A DNA stretch of 13,008 nucleotides. Origin: Zygnema cylindricum. Its lineage: Eukaryota > Streptophyta > Zygnematophyceae > Zygnematales > Zygnemataceae. Below, piece after piece: positions 1-8,249 of the stretch; position 1 is the first letter of the stretch; every line of letters starts with the position of its first letter. The translations under genes were made by a program, and so were the position numbers. The notes under the pieces are model-generated. The model had not been told where the DNA came from and made no database searches. It worked only from the letters and a program-made list of their open reading frames with translations. The DNA lies in NCBI GenBank assembly GCA_037447655.1, contig JBBHKE010002163.1:184317-197324 (forward strand), written 5' to 3'.

Positions 1-39
1 CCTATGTGGCGGTTAGCCTTCATCTCTTAGTACGGTAAG

Positions 40-250
40 CTCTCCGTCCCTCCCTTCCCCTCTCCTTCCATCTCGCCGAATCTACCCCCCCTCCATCTCC
101 TTTAGTCCCTCACTTAGAGGAGAGGAGAGGAGAGGAGAGGGAAGGATAGAGAGAGAAAAAGGGCAGCAGGGGAGGGAGGGAGGGAGGGAGGGAGGGAAGG
201 AGGGAAACGGAGAAAAGGAGGGAGAGCAGGAGAGGGAAAATGGCATAGAG
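40..250. repeat. Pyrimidine-rich to purine-rich low-complexity switch
   Basis: About 40-105 is almost all C and T on the plus strand, and about 117-240 is almost all A and G (GGAGA and GGGA units). The two halves are partly complementary, for example CCCTCTCCTTCC-like tracts against GGAGAGGGAAGGA, so an imperfect hairpin or triplex is possible. Long open frames on either strand here only reflect the low complexity (Ser/Leu/Pro-rich on the minus strand) and should not be read as genes. Confidence 0.85.
169..203 (+). repeat. (GGGA)n microsatellite, potential G-quadruplex
   Basis: There is a near-perfect run of GGGA units with eight or so successive GGG tracts separated by single A residues, then slightly interrupted (GGAAGGAGGG). 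Four or more closely spaced GGG tracts meet the usual sequence rule for an intrastrand G-quadruplex on the plus strand. Its role, if any, cannot be told; no gene is recognised nearby. Confidence 0.85.
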
Positions 251-420
251 ATTAGGGTTTAACCGACGAGAGAGGAGCCGTGACAGTACACCGTGTACGG
301 CTTTGAGTACAAGTTTTTTTCGCGACTTATAACATAATTTCTTTGTACACACACCTGTCTGATTTATAATCTGACGGTTACGATCGAATGGCATGATTCT
401 CTACTTCCGATTGGCGGTGT

Positions 421-950
421 ATCAGTTGAAAACCGACAGGGTGCGAAAATTTTATAGGTGGCGATGAGTATGTCCACACCATTAGCGGTACGGAATGTAA
501 CACCTTCGCGTGAGCAACCGCCAACCGGAGTACACTTCGTCTTTAGTGTGGAAATATTTTTGAAATTTTTCGGAACTTCAATAATATTTTCTCAGTCACA
601 CTTGTTCAATTTTCGCTTGGAGACGGCCAATTGGAAGGTGAGAATCGTGCTTTTCTTTCGCAACCGTCGGATTAACAATCCGCTAAGTTGTGCAGGCGGG
701 ATACTTTAAGTGGGCGAAAGAAACATCAAGACTAAAAGCGAGTCATGGTGTACACTGTACAGTCGTGGTTGCTTACTGTTGTACAGTTGTAGGGAGTACT
801 GTTTCGTTGTCATCATATATTCATAAAGTACGAACTAATCAATTTTATAACTTTATAGCTCGAACTAGATAAGTTTTGTAATTTTGTTCACGTTTGTGCG
901 CACTGTTCTACGGCCTCAGGGCCCAACCAGCCCTATGTTTTAGGGTTTGG
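421..950. other. Gene-free stretch, nothing recognised
   Basis: Two short open frames on the plus strand (458-709 and 690-872) overlap each other, lack recognisable motifs and are of a length expected by chance in AT-rich DNA. No splice-linked reading frame, tRNA or structured RNA was recognised. Confidence 0.5.
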
Positions 951-1040
951 GTTGATTAGGAAGATTCGGGTGGTCGATTAGGAAGATTCTGTCGGGTTGA
1001 TTAGGAGTCGATTAAGAAGATTCTGGCTGCTCGATTAATA
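951..1040. repeat. Degenerate 22-23 bp minisatellite
   Basis: The core GATTAGGAAGATTC recurs with small changes. Core starts are at 954, 976, 999, 1010 and 1033, so spacing is 22, 23, 11 and 23 bases. The 11-base step looks like a half-unit deletion. A short imperfect hairpin lies immediately upstream: CAACC and CCCTA around 925-935 face TAGGG and GGTTG around 941-953. Confidence 0.75.
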
Positions 1041-3053
1041 TTTGACTATGACGGGTCCTCATGAGTTGATATTTAAGAACTAAAGTAAAGGTAAAACGAT
1101 GTAAAGTTGTGTGGTGGTTGGTCATGTCGTAAGTTAATGGTTGTTTTTTGTGTATATTTGGTCGGCAGTTATGCTGTTTTTAAGTTGAATAACACTACGC
1201 CTAGAAAACCACATATGAAACGTCAGCACCTTTACATGGAACTTACCGGAATCTTCAAATGAAAATCGATAGAACTGGCGATCCCGCGCTACTGTATAAA
1301 CACGTGGAACACGCTCTTACCATGACTACATAGAAACAGATGACGTTCGACGGTCGGCGAACAAACAAGAAGACTAATGAAACCGCGATCATTGCGTGCC
1401 ATCCACACGTCAGACAAAAAGTTAGACCTCTTAGGCTTCCGCGTGTCACTTCACTGGTTCATGCCGCTTACGTCACCAGCGGCAAAGTTAAAATTTCGTT
1501 TGTTGAGAGACCGAGAGAGAGATCCGTACATGCAAAAGCGTCGGTGCAAGATACTCTTATGCAAAGCGATTTGTACGGGTCAGCTCGCACCTGGTCACAT
1601 TTACAAAATCTCGAACGAAACAAATCGTACGACGACCGACAATTTAGCTGGAATACTCCACGATGTAAAGTCAACCTTTAGGGTTTTGCAAAAAATACAG
1701 TACTTTACTGTACTGTACTGTGCTGCGATGGTCGGAAAGTGATTGCAGATTTGCAACCCATGGGAACAAGCTGGTGAAGTTACAAGCTAGGTGGAATCTC
1801 GTGGAGGCTTCATCTGGATTGCTGGACGTTGATGCAAAATGAAGTAATTGTAAAGCTACCTGCAGATTCATAGTTTCGGAATCTCTCTTTCACCTTAGAA
1901 TGGAGCAGCTGTGTCGAGGCTGATATAATGGAAATTCTTGATTTTATTTTTCTTTTCTCTCTTATGCTGGCGCTTAGTAGTCAGTGTTTAGTTTTAGGTT
2001 AAGCGACGATGGTCGCGGTACAACTTAGTCGATTCTTTCTGCCCATACAATAAATAAAGATTCCCTTCCTTTATCTGATGCTGATTTATTACTTTTGATT
2101 ACATCGTGATTGCCGCTCAATTCGCTTTTATGTAGGATTACCGTCGATGCTGCACGCTGAATTGTCGATATAACACGTGGCATGATCGGTGAAACTGCCA
2201 TGGATGATCCATACGTGCAATCTACTAATAGAGCCTTGTTTGGGGAAGTAGGGAGAGTGGTGTGTCGTAAGTGCACTCCACATGGTTGCGGAGTCAGGAC
2301 CCAGGTCGGGGGCGCGCGTCCATCCATGAGATAGTACGTACTCGCTTACGTGGCTTCAGTGTATTGTTCCACGTGGACGTCATGCAATGGCCCGTGACCT
2401 CGGTTTCGTCGTATATGGTAAACCATAAATGCTAATTGCACGCTTGAGTGTTTCGTTTTGATTTGCCACAGCACTGTAGTAATGTTTTGTTCCGTTTCAT
2501 TTTTTAGGCGTAGCTACAGGACTGTACTTTCCTGTGACTATTGTAGTCTCCAAATGTTTTTTTCAGTTTTATCCCTTTTGTACACGGATGGTTTTGCCAT
2601 CTCAATTTTTGCAAAAAAGACTTGATTTGTTTAAATTTGTCGTTTATTGTTAAACACTATACTGGAGATTGACCTCTTCATTAAAAAGTCTGATGAAAGG
2701 ATTTTAACTTTATTTTACTGGTTGGTCCGTTTGTGAAGATTTCTGTACTTTTCCGTATTTCTGCCCGGAGATCTCGGGCAGCCCGAAAAGTTTCCAAACC
2801 TTTCGGAAAACGGAGGAAGGAACGGGATTGCGAAGCAGGCGAAAACTGGCGTTTTCCGAACGCCGTTGCTAAACGAATATTCGACGGAACTCGACAATCG
2901 TAGAACCATTTGAAAGGTATTTCAAAACCCTTTCTTTTGAACGTTGATTTGCTGCAAATGAATGTGGATCAAGGCTGGATGGTTAATTAGAAAGGGCCAG
3001 GAAAACGTTTCAACAGAAGCGTAAATTCAATGTCACTCTATGTTATATAAACA
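1041..3053. other. Gene-free stretch, nothing recognised
   Basis: This stretch of about 2 kb holds only short open frames that overlap each other on opposite strands (around 1255-1870, 2025-2327 and 2715-2909). Their translations show no domain, signal peptide or motif I recognise. Local palindromes such as GCCCGGAGATCTCGGGC near 2763 and TACTGTACTGTACTGT near 1707 are present. A short exon of an unrecognised gene cannot be excluded. Confidence 0.5.
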
Positions 3054-3089
3054 TAATTAATTAATTAATTAATTCATTAATTAATTATA
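3054..3089. repeat. (TTAA)n palindromic microsatellite
   Basis: A run of TAAT/TTAA tetranucleotides is interrupted once by C (AATTCATTAA). It is nearly self-complementary and could extrude as a cruciform. It is flanked by ordinary AT-rich sequence. Confidence 0.9.
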
Positions 3090-3598
3090 CAAAGAGGAGT
3101 ATGATAAGACGCTTGCACGAATATCGTTTTCAGAGCTCGCATTTGCTGAATTTGGAATAGGATTGAAGAAGGAGAAAACACACAAAAATCCATGTCGGAT
3201 TAAAATTGGATAAAATCCACAAAATTTCAATTGCAAAATTCAATTTGTCGTGAATAGTGAAATCGATTCATGCCTAGGTTGTCCTGAGAGAAAATTTCCG
3301 AGTTCTTTGAGAAGCGGATGGTCATATCTAATGCAGATCGTCTCTTTTGAACGGCTTTGAAGTTAGGTCGAAATTTTGTGAATTAGAAAATATGAATTAT
3401 TCGACGCTCTTTGCTTCGTGAATCGAGAAAAAGTGAAATCCTAATCCATGATCAGATATCTTTCAACTGAAAGGTTCTACAATTGACACACTATATTTTG
3501 TAGTTGATGAGGTGTTTCGATTTATTTTTTCACGCCCGAGAGTACGCAGTACTTTAACGCGAATCTAAACCTGCATCTAGGAAGTATGGACCGATAAA
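3090..3598. other. Gene-free AT-rich stretch, nothing recognised
   Basis: No open frame of useful length, no repeat family member and no RNA gene was recognised between the (TTAA)n tract and the first inverted-repeat element. Confidence 0.5.
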
Positions 3599-3617
3599 TA
3601 TCGATTATCGGTAGGTC
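3599..3617 (+). repeat. Direct repeat left of element A (pairs with 4736-4754)
   Basis: TATCGATTATCGGTAGGTC here matches TATCGATTGTCGGTAGGTC at 4736-4754 with one mismatch in 19. Each copy lies roughly 70-90 bp to the left of an inverted-repeat element (A and C). Both pairs are separated by loosely similar sequence including AAGG and GATA-CACA-like stretches. The repeated unit may therefore extend beyond the TA-flanked ends. Confidence 0.6.
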
Positions 3618-3668
3618 GGTTAAAGTTACATATTGGATATCGGTAAAAGGCTACCGATACACAAGACT

Positions 3669-4207
3669 ACACCGCGCATCGTTATTAGTGTCAAAGTTTA
3701 AATAGTGTGTAAGTAAATATATCGTCATTGACGCTAATTAAGAATTTGAAAATTAAAAAAAAAAGGTTTATTCTAATTCAGATTAAGCGCTAATTTGGAA
3801 CAAAATGGAGGTAAATTTTAATGCGAATATACACATTATATATGTATCCGTACAAAATATGGATTATCAGTACACCGTAGTGAAATTTAAATATCCAAAT
3901 GCATATGGGACTTATTTACATGTCGGACCAATCCCGTTTTATGAAGCGCGACGTTCCTATTGTAACGCGTCCGATTTAATTCAATTTTGTAAAATTTTCA
4001 ACTAAAAGGTACATTTATGTACGGTCTGACATCGACCGTACACCACACTATTTACATATTATTGTACTTTCGTTCAATACGCTAATTTGTACAGAACCTC
4101 AATTAACGTCAAGGAAAAATTAAAATCACGTATTCTATTTTTGGAAAAAAATCAAAATTTTAAGAACCCAAATTAGTGACCTTGACACTAATAACGATGC
4201 GCGGTGT
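3669..4207 (-). mobile_element. MITE-like element A, 26-27 bp perfect inverted ends
   Basis: Positions 3668-3694 and 4182-4208 are perfect inverted repeats: ACACCGCGCATCGTTATTAG continuing to GTGTCAA, against TTGACACTAATAACGATGCG continuing to CGGTGT. With the other copies as a guide, the mobile part runs from CACC to GGTG and is flanked by TA on both sides, as Tc1/mariner-type elements are. Internal sequence is shared in inverted orientation with element C (4006-4030 against 4961-4989) and element D (about 4015-4122 against 7764-7860). No transposase is encoded. A 66-residue frame inside (3805-4005) has no recognisable features. I infer a non-autonomous DNA transposon; the orientation is relative to C and D and arbitrary. 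Confidence 0.8.
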
Positions 4208-4270
4208 ACTATTTTCGACTTTTTCTGCCGCCTACTATTTTCGCCTTCTGTATCCTAGTACTGTACAGTA

Positions 4271-4469
4271 CACCTTGAATCGTTATTCGCGTATAGAAAT
4301 TATTAGTGTAAAGAAAAAATTAGCGTCATTCATTCTAATTTAGTACCAGGATACGTGGCAGATTATGGTCCACGTCTTTAAATAGTGTAGTTTATTATAT
4401 TTAAGGTATCAATGTCAAAATTTTGGGGTGTCGATATAGCGTACAAAAGGCTAATAACGATTCACGGTG
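4271..4469 (-). mobile_element. Short MITE-like element B (199 bp)
   Basis: The left end CACCTTGAATCGTTATTCGC and the reverse complement of the right end, CACCGTGAATCGTTATTAGC, differ at 2 of 20 positions. TA flanks both ends. The inverted symmetry continues outward: AGTACTGTACAGTA at 4257-4270 is mirrored at 4470-4483. The right arm (4406-4469), reverse-complemented, matches the left arm of element D (7685-7748) with 6 mismatches in 64. The left arm shares ATTAGCGTCATTCATTCTAA with element C near 4880. It looks like an internally deleted member of the same family and has no coding capacity. Confidence 0.8.
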
Positions 4470-4501
4470 TACTGTACAGTACTGTACTGTACTGTACTGT
4501 A
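4470..4501. repeat. (TACTG)n pentanucleotide tract next to element B
   Basis: TACTGTACAGTACTGTACTG and further TACTG units run directly on from the right end of element B. TACTG and its complement CAGTA alternate, so part is palindromic around CTGTACAG. Similar GTACTGTAC runs occur at about 1700-1720 and 7644-7676. The repeat could be an expanded target site or part of the element's outer end. Confidence 0.75.
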
Positions 4502-4735
4502 GTATTGTGCATCGGTACATTTCCTATTGCCATAAATCGTAGAATCCGGTAACTTATTGTTGATATCGGTGAGGGATGTCGATATTTGGATCGGAGTTAT
4601 TGCCGATGTATCCCAGAGGTGCTTTGATTTTTTGATTTCACAATCGAACCCGTACCCTAAAGTAGGGAACTACAGTACTATACTTTACTAAATAGTTTGG
4701 GTAACGGAATTGTACTTATAGAGTGTAGGAGTATA

Positions 4736-4754
4736 TATCGATTGTCGGTAGGTC
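4736..4754 (+). repeat. Direct repeat left of element C (pairs with 3599-3617)
   Basis: This is the second copy of the 19-base sequence found left of element A, with one mismatch. It suggests that A and C, or their host sequence, come from one larger duplicated repeat. Confidence 0.6.
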
Positions 4755-4823
4755 AAAAAAGGTACATAGAGGCTATGGATAAAAATCAAAAAGGATGCTG
4801 ATATACATACGTTACTATATATA

Positions 4824-5344
4824 CACCTCGTAATCGTTATTAGCTTTGTACCTAATTTCCCGCTTTTTTTATTATTCTCCATTAGCGTAGTTCATTCTAT
4901 TTTCTTTATTCTATTTAGGGTTATTTTCAAGCACGTGTCTCTTAAATAAGTGGTACTGGGCTTCAGACCGTACATAAATGTACCTTTTTAAGTTCAGAAC
5001 TACAATAAATTAGTTTTAGTAACCGCGGACGCATGAGAATGTGCGTTCTAAAAAGGAAAAAAAAACCGGTCGTAAAAAATCCCGCTCGCACATATTCGTC
5101 CGACAGCCACGTTTCGACCGTGTGAATGCACGATTTGTGTACGATTTGTCAGATTATGTACGGAGACCTATATTAGTGTAAGCATGTTTGCGACCGACAT
5201 TTTTTTTTCTAAGATCCAAATTACCATAACCAAACAATTAGAATGTATGATTTTTTCCAAAAATTTTAAATTCTTAAATAGCGTACACTACGGTAATTAT
5301 TTTTATACGCTAAAAAAATTACACGCTAATAACGATTGGCGGTG
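4824..5344 (+). mobile_element. MITE-like element C (521 bp)
   Basis: The left end CACCTCGTAATCGTTATTAG and the reverse complement of the right end, CACCGCCAATCGTTATTAGC, align with one small gap and two or three substitutions. TA lies at 4822-4823 and 5345-5346. Internal landmarks match other copies: the segment 4961-4989 (GACCGTACATAAATGTACC region) is inverted relative to element A. GTACGATTTGTCAGATTATG at 5139 matches a sequence at 8038 in element D in the same orientation. No transposase frame is present. It is inferred to be non-autonomous and old, given its divergence from A. Confidence 0.75.
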
Positions 5345-5359
5345 TAGTATTTACACAAC

Positions 5360-6366
5360 AACCATACGAGTTTCCCGTATATAGTAGTAGAAAGATTTAT
5401 AATATTCAAGAACGAATAATAATATTAACGCTGTTCGGACAAAGGTTTACGGTATGCGGAGGGGAACTGACAAACGACGACAAGGTTCAATGAACGGACT
5501 GTTTCATATATACATCAAAACCGTTCGATTTTACAGGATTTCCTAACATGGATGACTGTTGTCGTCTGTCGAAGCCTCACAACAAAAGTGGCACGCACGA
5601 GCTGTTGTGCCGTACGAATCGGTTAAGTACCTGTACTTCAGTACATTACCACCGCCCACACCGATATTTTATTTTTTTTCTGTCTCGTATAGTAAATCTA
5701 TGTTCTAACAGTCAAACACCGACAACTTTTTTACGCCTCGAATACTTTTGCATACGAGAAACATAAGAAAATCGTACGGTTACGTGTACGAGTACATGTA
5801 GGCGAAAATAGCAAAATAAGAAAGGCAAAAATAGCTTGTGCCAATATTAACGCTATATTTGTGCGCTTTCAATTAAAGTACGCAAAATTGCACGGAAAGT
5901 AAAAATTTTGTGGTCAAAAATTTTGTTGTCGTCGCAAGTAGATTGCCATGTACCAGTTCGACCTAATTTTTGGTTCGCGTAGATTACGGCTGAAAATCAC
6001 AAACATTTTAGGGTATGTCCCCATGTACTTATAACTTAGCGAACTACTTTGTATTTTAGCGTGGATCCGCCAGACCCGATTTTCAAGTGTCCCCATGAGT
6101 AAGAACGAAATTTTTACTTACGTTTGTGCCTATTATGTACGTCGACAATTCTTGTGACGGTTGTCAGCGTCTACAATCTGTGTTGTCGCATGTTATATTT
6201 TTGAACTGCTTGTCACGTCGCATGTTTTACCGTGACATTTAGACGTTCCGCTTTACAGCTTGTGCCGTTCCACGATTTGAAGAAGGTGTGCTTTGCCTTT
6301 GCGTCTCCTGTCCGCTCGACTTGAAATGGCATTAGAATTCAAAGACCCTTTCAAAATTGTTTTTTT
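5360..6366. other. Gene-free stretch with small local duplications
   Basis: No gene is recognised. A 15-base direct duplication, AAAAATTTTGTGGTC then AAAAATTTTGTTGTC, lies at 5901-5930. GTAC-containing words are frequent. Short open frames at 5548-5766 (plus) and 5914-6096 (minus) show no motif or splice context worth supporting. Confidence 0.5.
6010..6026 (+). repeat. 17-base inverted repeat arm (partner 6764-6780)
   Basis: AGGGTATGTCCCCATGT is perfectly inverted at 6764-6780, about 770 bp apart from edge to edge. A third partial copy, GTGTCCCCATGAGTAAGAAC, follows at about 6088. Beyond the 17 bases the arms diverge quickly, though TTAGCGTGG recurs near both. This may be the remnant of another inverted-repeat element. 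Confidence 0.5.
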
Positions 6367-6468
6367 GTACCGAGCGAAAACGGACAAAACAAAACAAATT
6401 GTGTACTTTTTGTCGTCGTACTTTACGCAAACGGACATAACATAGTGAATTTTGTACTTTTCTTTGTC
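6367..6468 (+). repeat. 51 bp imperfect tandem duplication
   Basis: Unit 1 begins at 6367 (GTACCGAGCGAAAACGGACA) and unit 2 at 6418 (GTACTTTACGCAAACGGACA). Each runs on to GTACTTTT and TTGTCGT-like sequence, giving a period of 51 bases. Because 51 is a multiple of 3, the minus-strand open frame across it shows a matching repeated peptide. That explains the frame's length without needing a gene. Confidence 0.65.
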
Positions 6469-6763
6469 GTTGGAAATCGATTGATTTTTTTTTAACATTA
6501 CGGCATGTGCGAACATGTGGTTCTATTTGTTTATCGTAAATACCTAGTTTTAAAACACATCGCTGATGTGTTTTGAATAAAAGTTTGAAGATGACGTTTT
6601 TTGTCGTGGCCGTGGGTTGAAAAACACAAGACGAAAAATTTTCGTACATCTTAAGTTCGAGGGTGACGCAAAACAAATTTGTGATTCTTTCGTGCGGTTG
6701 CAACTTAGGGAGTACCACGCTAAGTTTTACTGTAAAATGACAGAAAAACATCCTTGCGTATGC

Positions 6764-6780
6764 ACATGGGGACATACCCT
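6764..6780 (-). repeat. 17-base inverted repeat arm (partner 6010-6026)
   Basis: ACATGGGGACATACCCT is the exact reverse complement of 6010-6026. The inferred unit would span about 6010-6780 and contain the 51 bp duplication. No TA or other target duplication is evident at its edges. Confidence 0.5.
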
Positions 6781-7019
6781 TATACTTCGCTCTCGATAAT
6801 AATATGTTTGAAGTGTCGTACGACTGGTACAGAACCGACCGGAAACGCTAACCCCCCGCCAGTCTAACTATTCTAAATAGAGGCAGTCAAACGTACGAAA
6901 CATTGTTCGTTCGTTTTAATCGGTTACAAACGTATCGCATTGTATTTTACTCACGATTCAAACGCGCGAATAATACGTAGAAATCGGAGATGTCGATTTG
7001 AAAATATCGTTAGTGATTG

Positions 7020-7310
7020 TGAATCCGTACGATTCCGTACCTGTAAAAAAAATGAATTTTAGATGTACCGCACTTTGTACAATTTCCGTACAATTTATGC
7101 CTCTTTTCGTCATTTACCGTACACTTCTGGTACAATTTCGTACATTTTCCGTAAAATTTGTGTTCAGTTTACCGGACAGAAAATACTACAAAGTGCAACG
7201 TATCTTTTCGTCAAAGTTTGTATATTTCCGTACAAAACCGTATAGTTACCGTAAAATACCGAACATTTTCCATAAATTGTCCGTTCAGTTTACTAGACAT
7301 AAAGTACATC
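7020..7310 (+). repeat. Dispersed TTCCGTACAATTT-like motif cluster
   Basis: Variants of TTCCGTACAATTT recur about eight to ten times, for example near 7084, 7118, 7146, 7226 and 7266. Two longer copies, 7141-7186 and 7261-7306, are related at an offset of exactly 120 bases; both contain ACATTTTCC and TTCAGTTTAC. Three plus-strand open frames overlap here because the motif lacks stops. Their Tyr/Arg/Phe-rich translations look like by-products of the repeat. Confidence 0.55.
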
Positions 7311-7684
7311 GCGTTTTTTTGCGATTTTTTCAAAAGTCACAAATTATAAGTAAAAATTGGGAAAAATGAAAAATAGCACGATTCGAACAATTATGACGTA
7401 TTGATTCAACAACTGACAAATCAGGTATGGCAGTACAGTACACCGGATGATTACCAGTTTTCACCGTTTGTGGTAATAGAAGTACAATTATGGTTTTATC
7501 CTTATAAAATTTATCGAATATTGATATATTCATTGGTCCTTTTTACGCACACCGAGCTAAAAGATATTTGTTCCCGTTCCACTAGGTTGACATTTAACGG
7601 ATTAAGAATATATTCTGTACAGCTTGTACTTGTACGGAAATTACAGTACAGTACGGTAGCCACTACTGTACAGTACACACAGTA

Positions 7685-8243
7685 CACAGTGAATCGTTAT
7701 TAGCCTTATGTACTCTGTATCGGCACCCCTAAATTTTGACATTGATACCTGAAATACAATTCATAAATCTAATTTTTCCTTGACGTTAATTACGGTTCTT
7801 GTAAATTTGCGTTAACGGTCATACCGTACATATTTTATGAATAGTGTGGTGTACGGAAGGTGTTTGTTTGTACAACACTGTACTTCGTTACCGAAAATCG
7901 TACAGAAATAGTAGCTAACTTATATCGGTTGCATACAGAACTGCGCTTAGAATAAATGTGGAGTCAAGTTTGCGACAAACGCGTTCGCAAACTTAAATTA
8001 TAATTATGGATTAATTATAGTAAAAGGACGCGACGTTGTACGAATTGTCAGATTCTGTACTTTTACCTATTTTACTGTTTATATAATGACGACAGATCCG
8101 GTGTACCTAATTCAGCGTTATGGAGAAACTACAATTAAACATTTTTTTTTAAATTTTTGCAATACCCAAATTAGTATTTATAACACTAATTAATTATTGT
8201 CACTAATAATTTGTAAACGCTACAGTAGTAACGATTCACGGTG
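7685..8243 (+). mobile_element. MITE-like element D (559 bp)
   Basis: The left end CACAGTGAATCGTTATTAGC and the reverse complement of the right end, CACCGTGAATCGTTACTACT, match over the first 15 bases with one mismatch. TA lies at 7683-7684 and 8244-8245. The left arm matches element B (inverted, 58 of 64 positions). About 7764-7860 matches element A (inverted) and 8038-8060 matches element C (direct). A GTAC/ACAGTAC-rich tract precedes it. No transposase frame is present. With A, B and C this defines one family. Confidence 0.8.
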
Positions 8244-8249
8244 TAGCAG

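Noticed and set aside
938-952. TTTAGGG plant-type telomere-like unit
   Set aside because: Only isolated single units occur here and at a few other places, with no tandem array, so there is no support for a telomere or interstitial telomeric repeat.
1340-1742. Overlapping open frames of 113 and 121 codons on the plus strand with minus-strand shadows
   Set aside because: Neither translation shows a domain, signal sequence or convincing splice continuation, and the two frames compete for the same bases.
2025-2327. 100-codon minus-strand open frame
   Set aside because: No recognisable motif; it is of a length compatible with chance in this composition.
3805-4005. 66-codon open frame inside element A
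   Set aside because: It lies wholly within a non-autonomous repeat, has no transposase-like or other motif, and is not preserved in the sister copies that I can see.
6332-6775. 147-codon open frame on the minus strand
   Set aside because: Its length is partly due to a 51-base tandem duplication with a period divisible by three. The translation has no recognisable domain and the region is repeat-rich.
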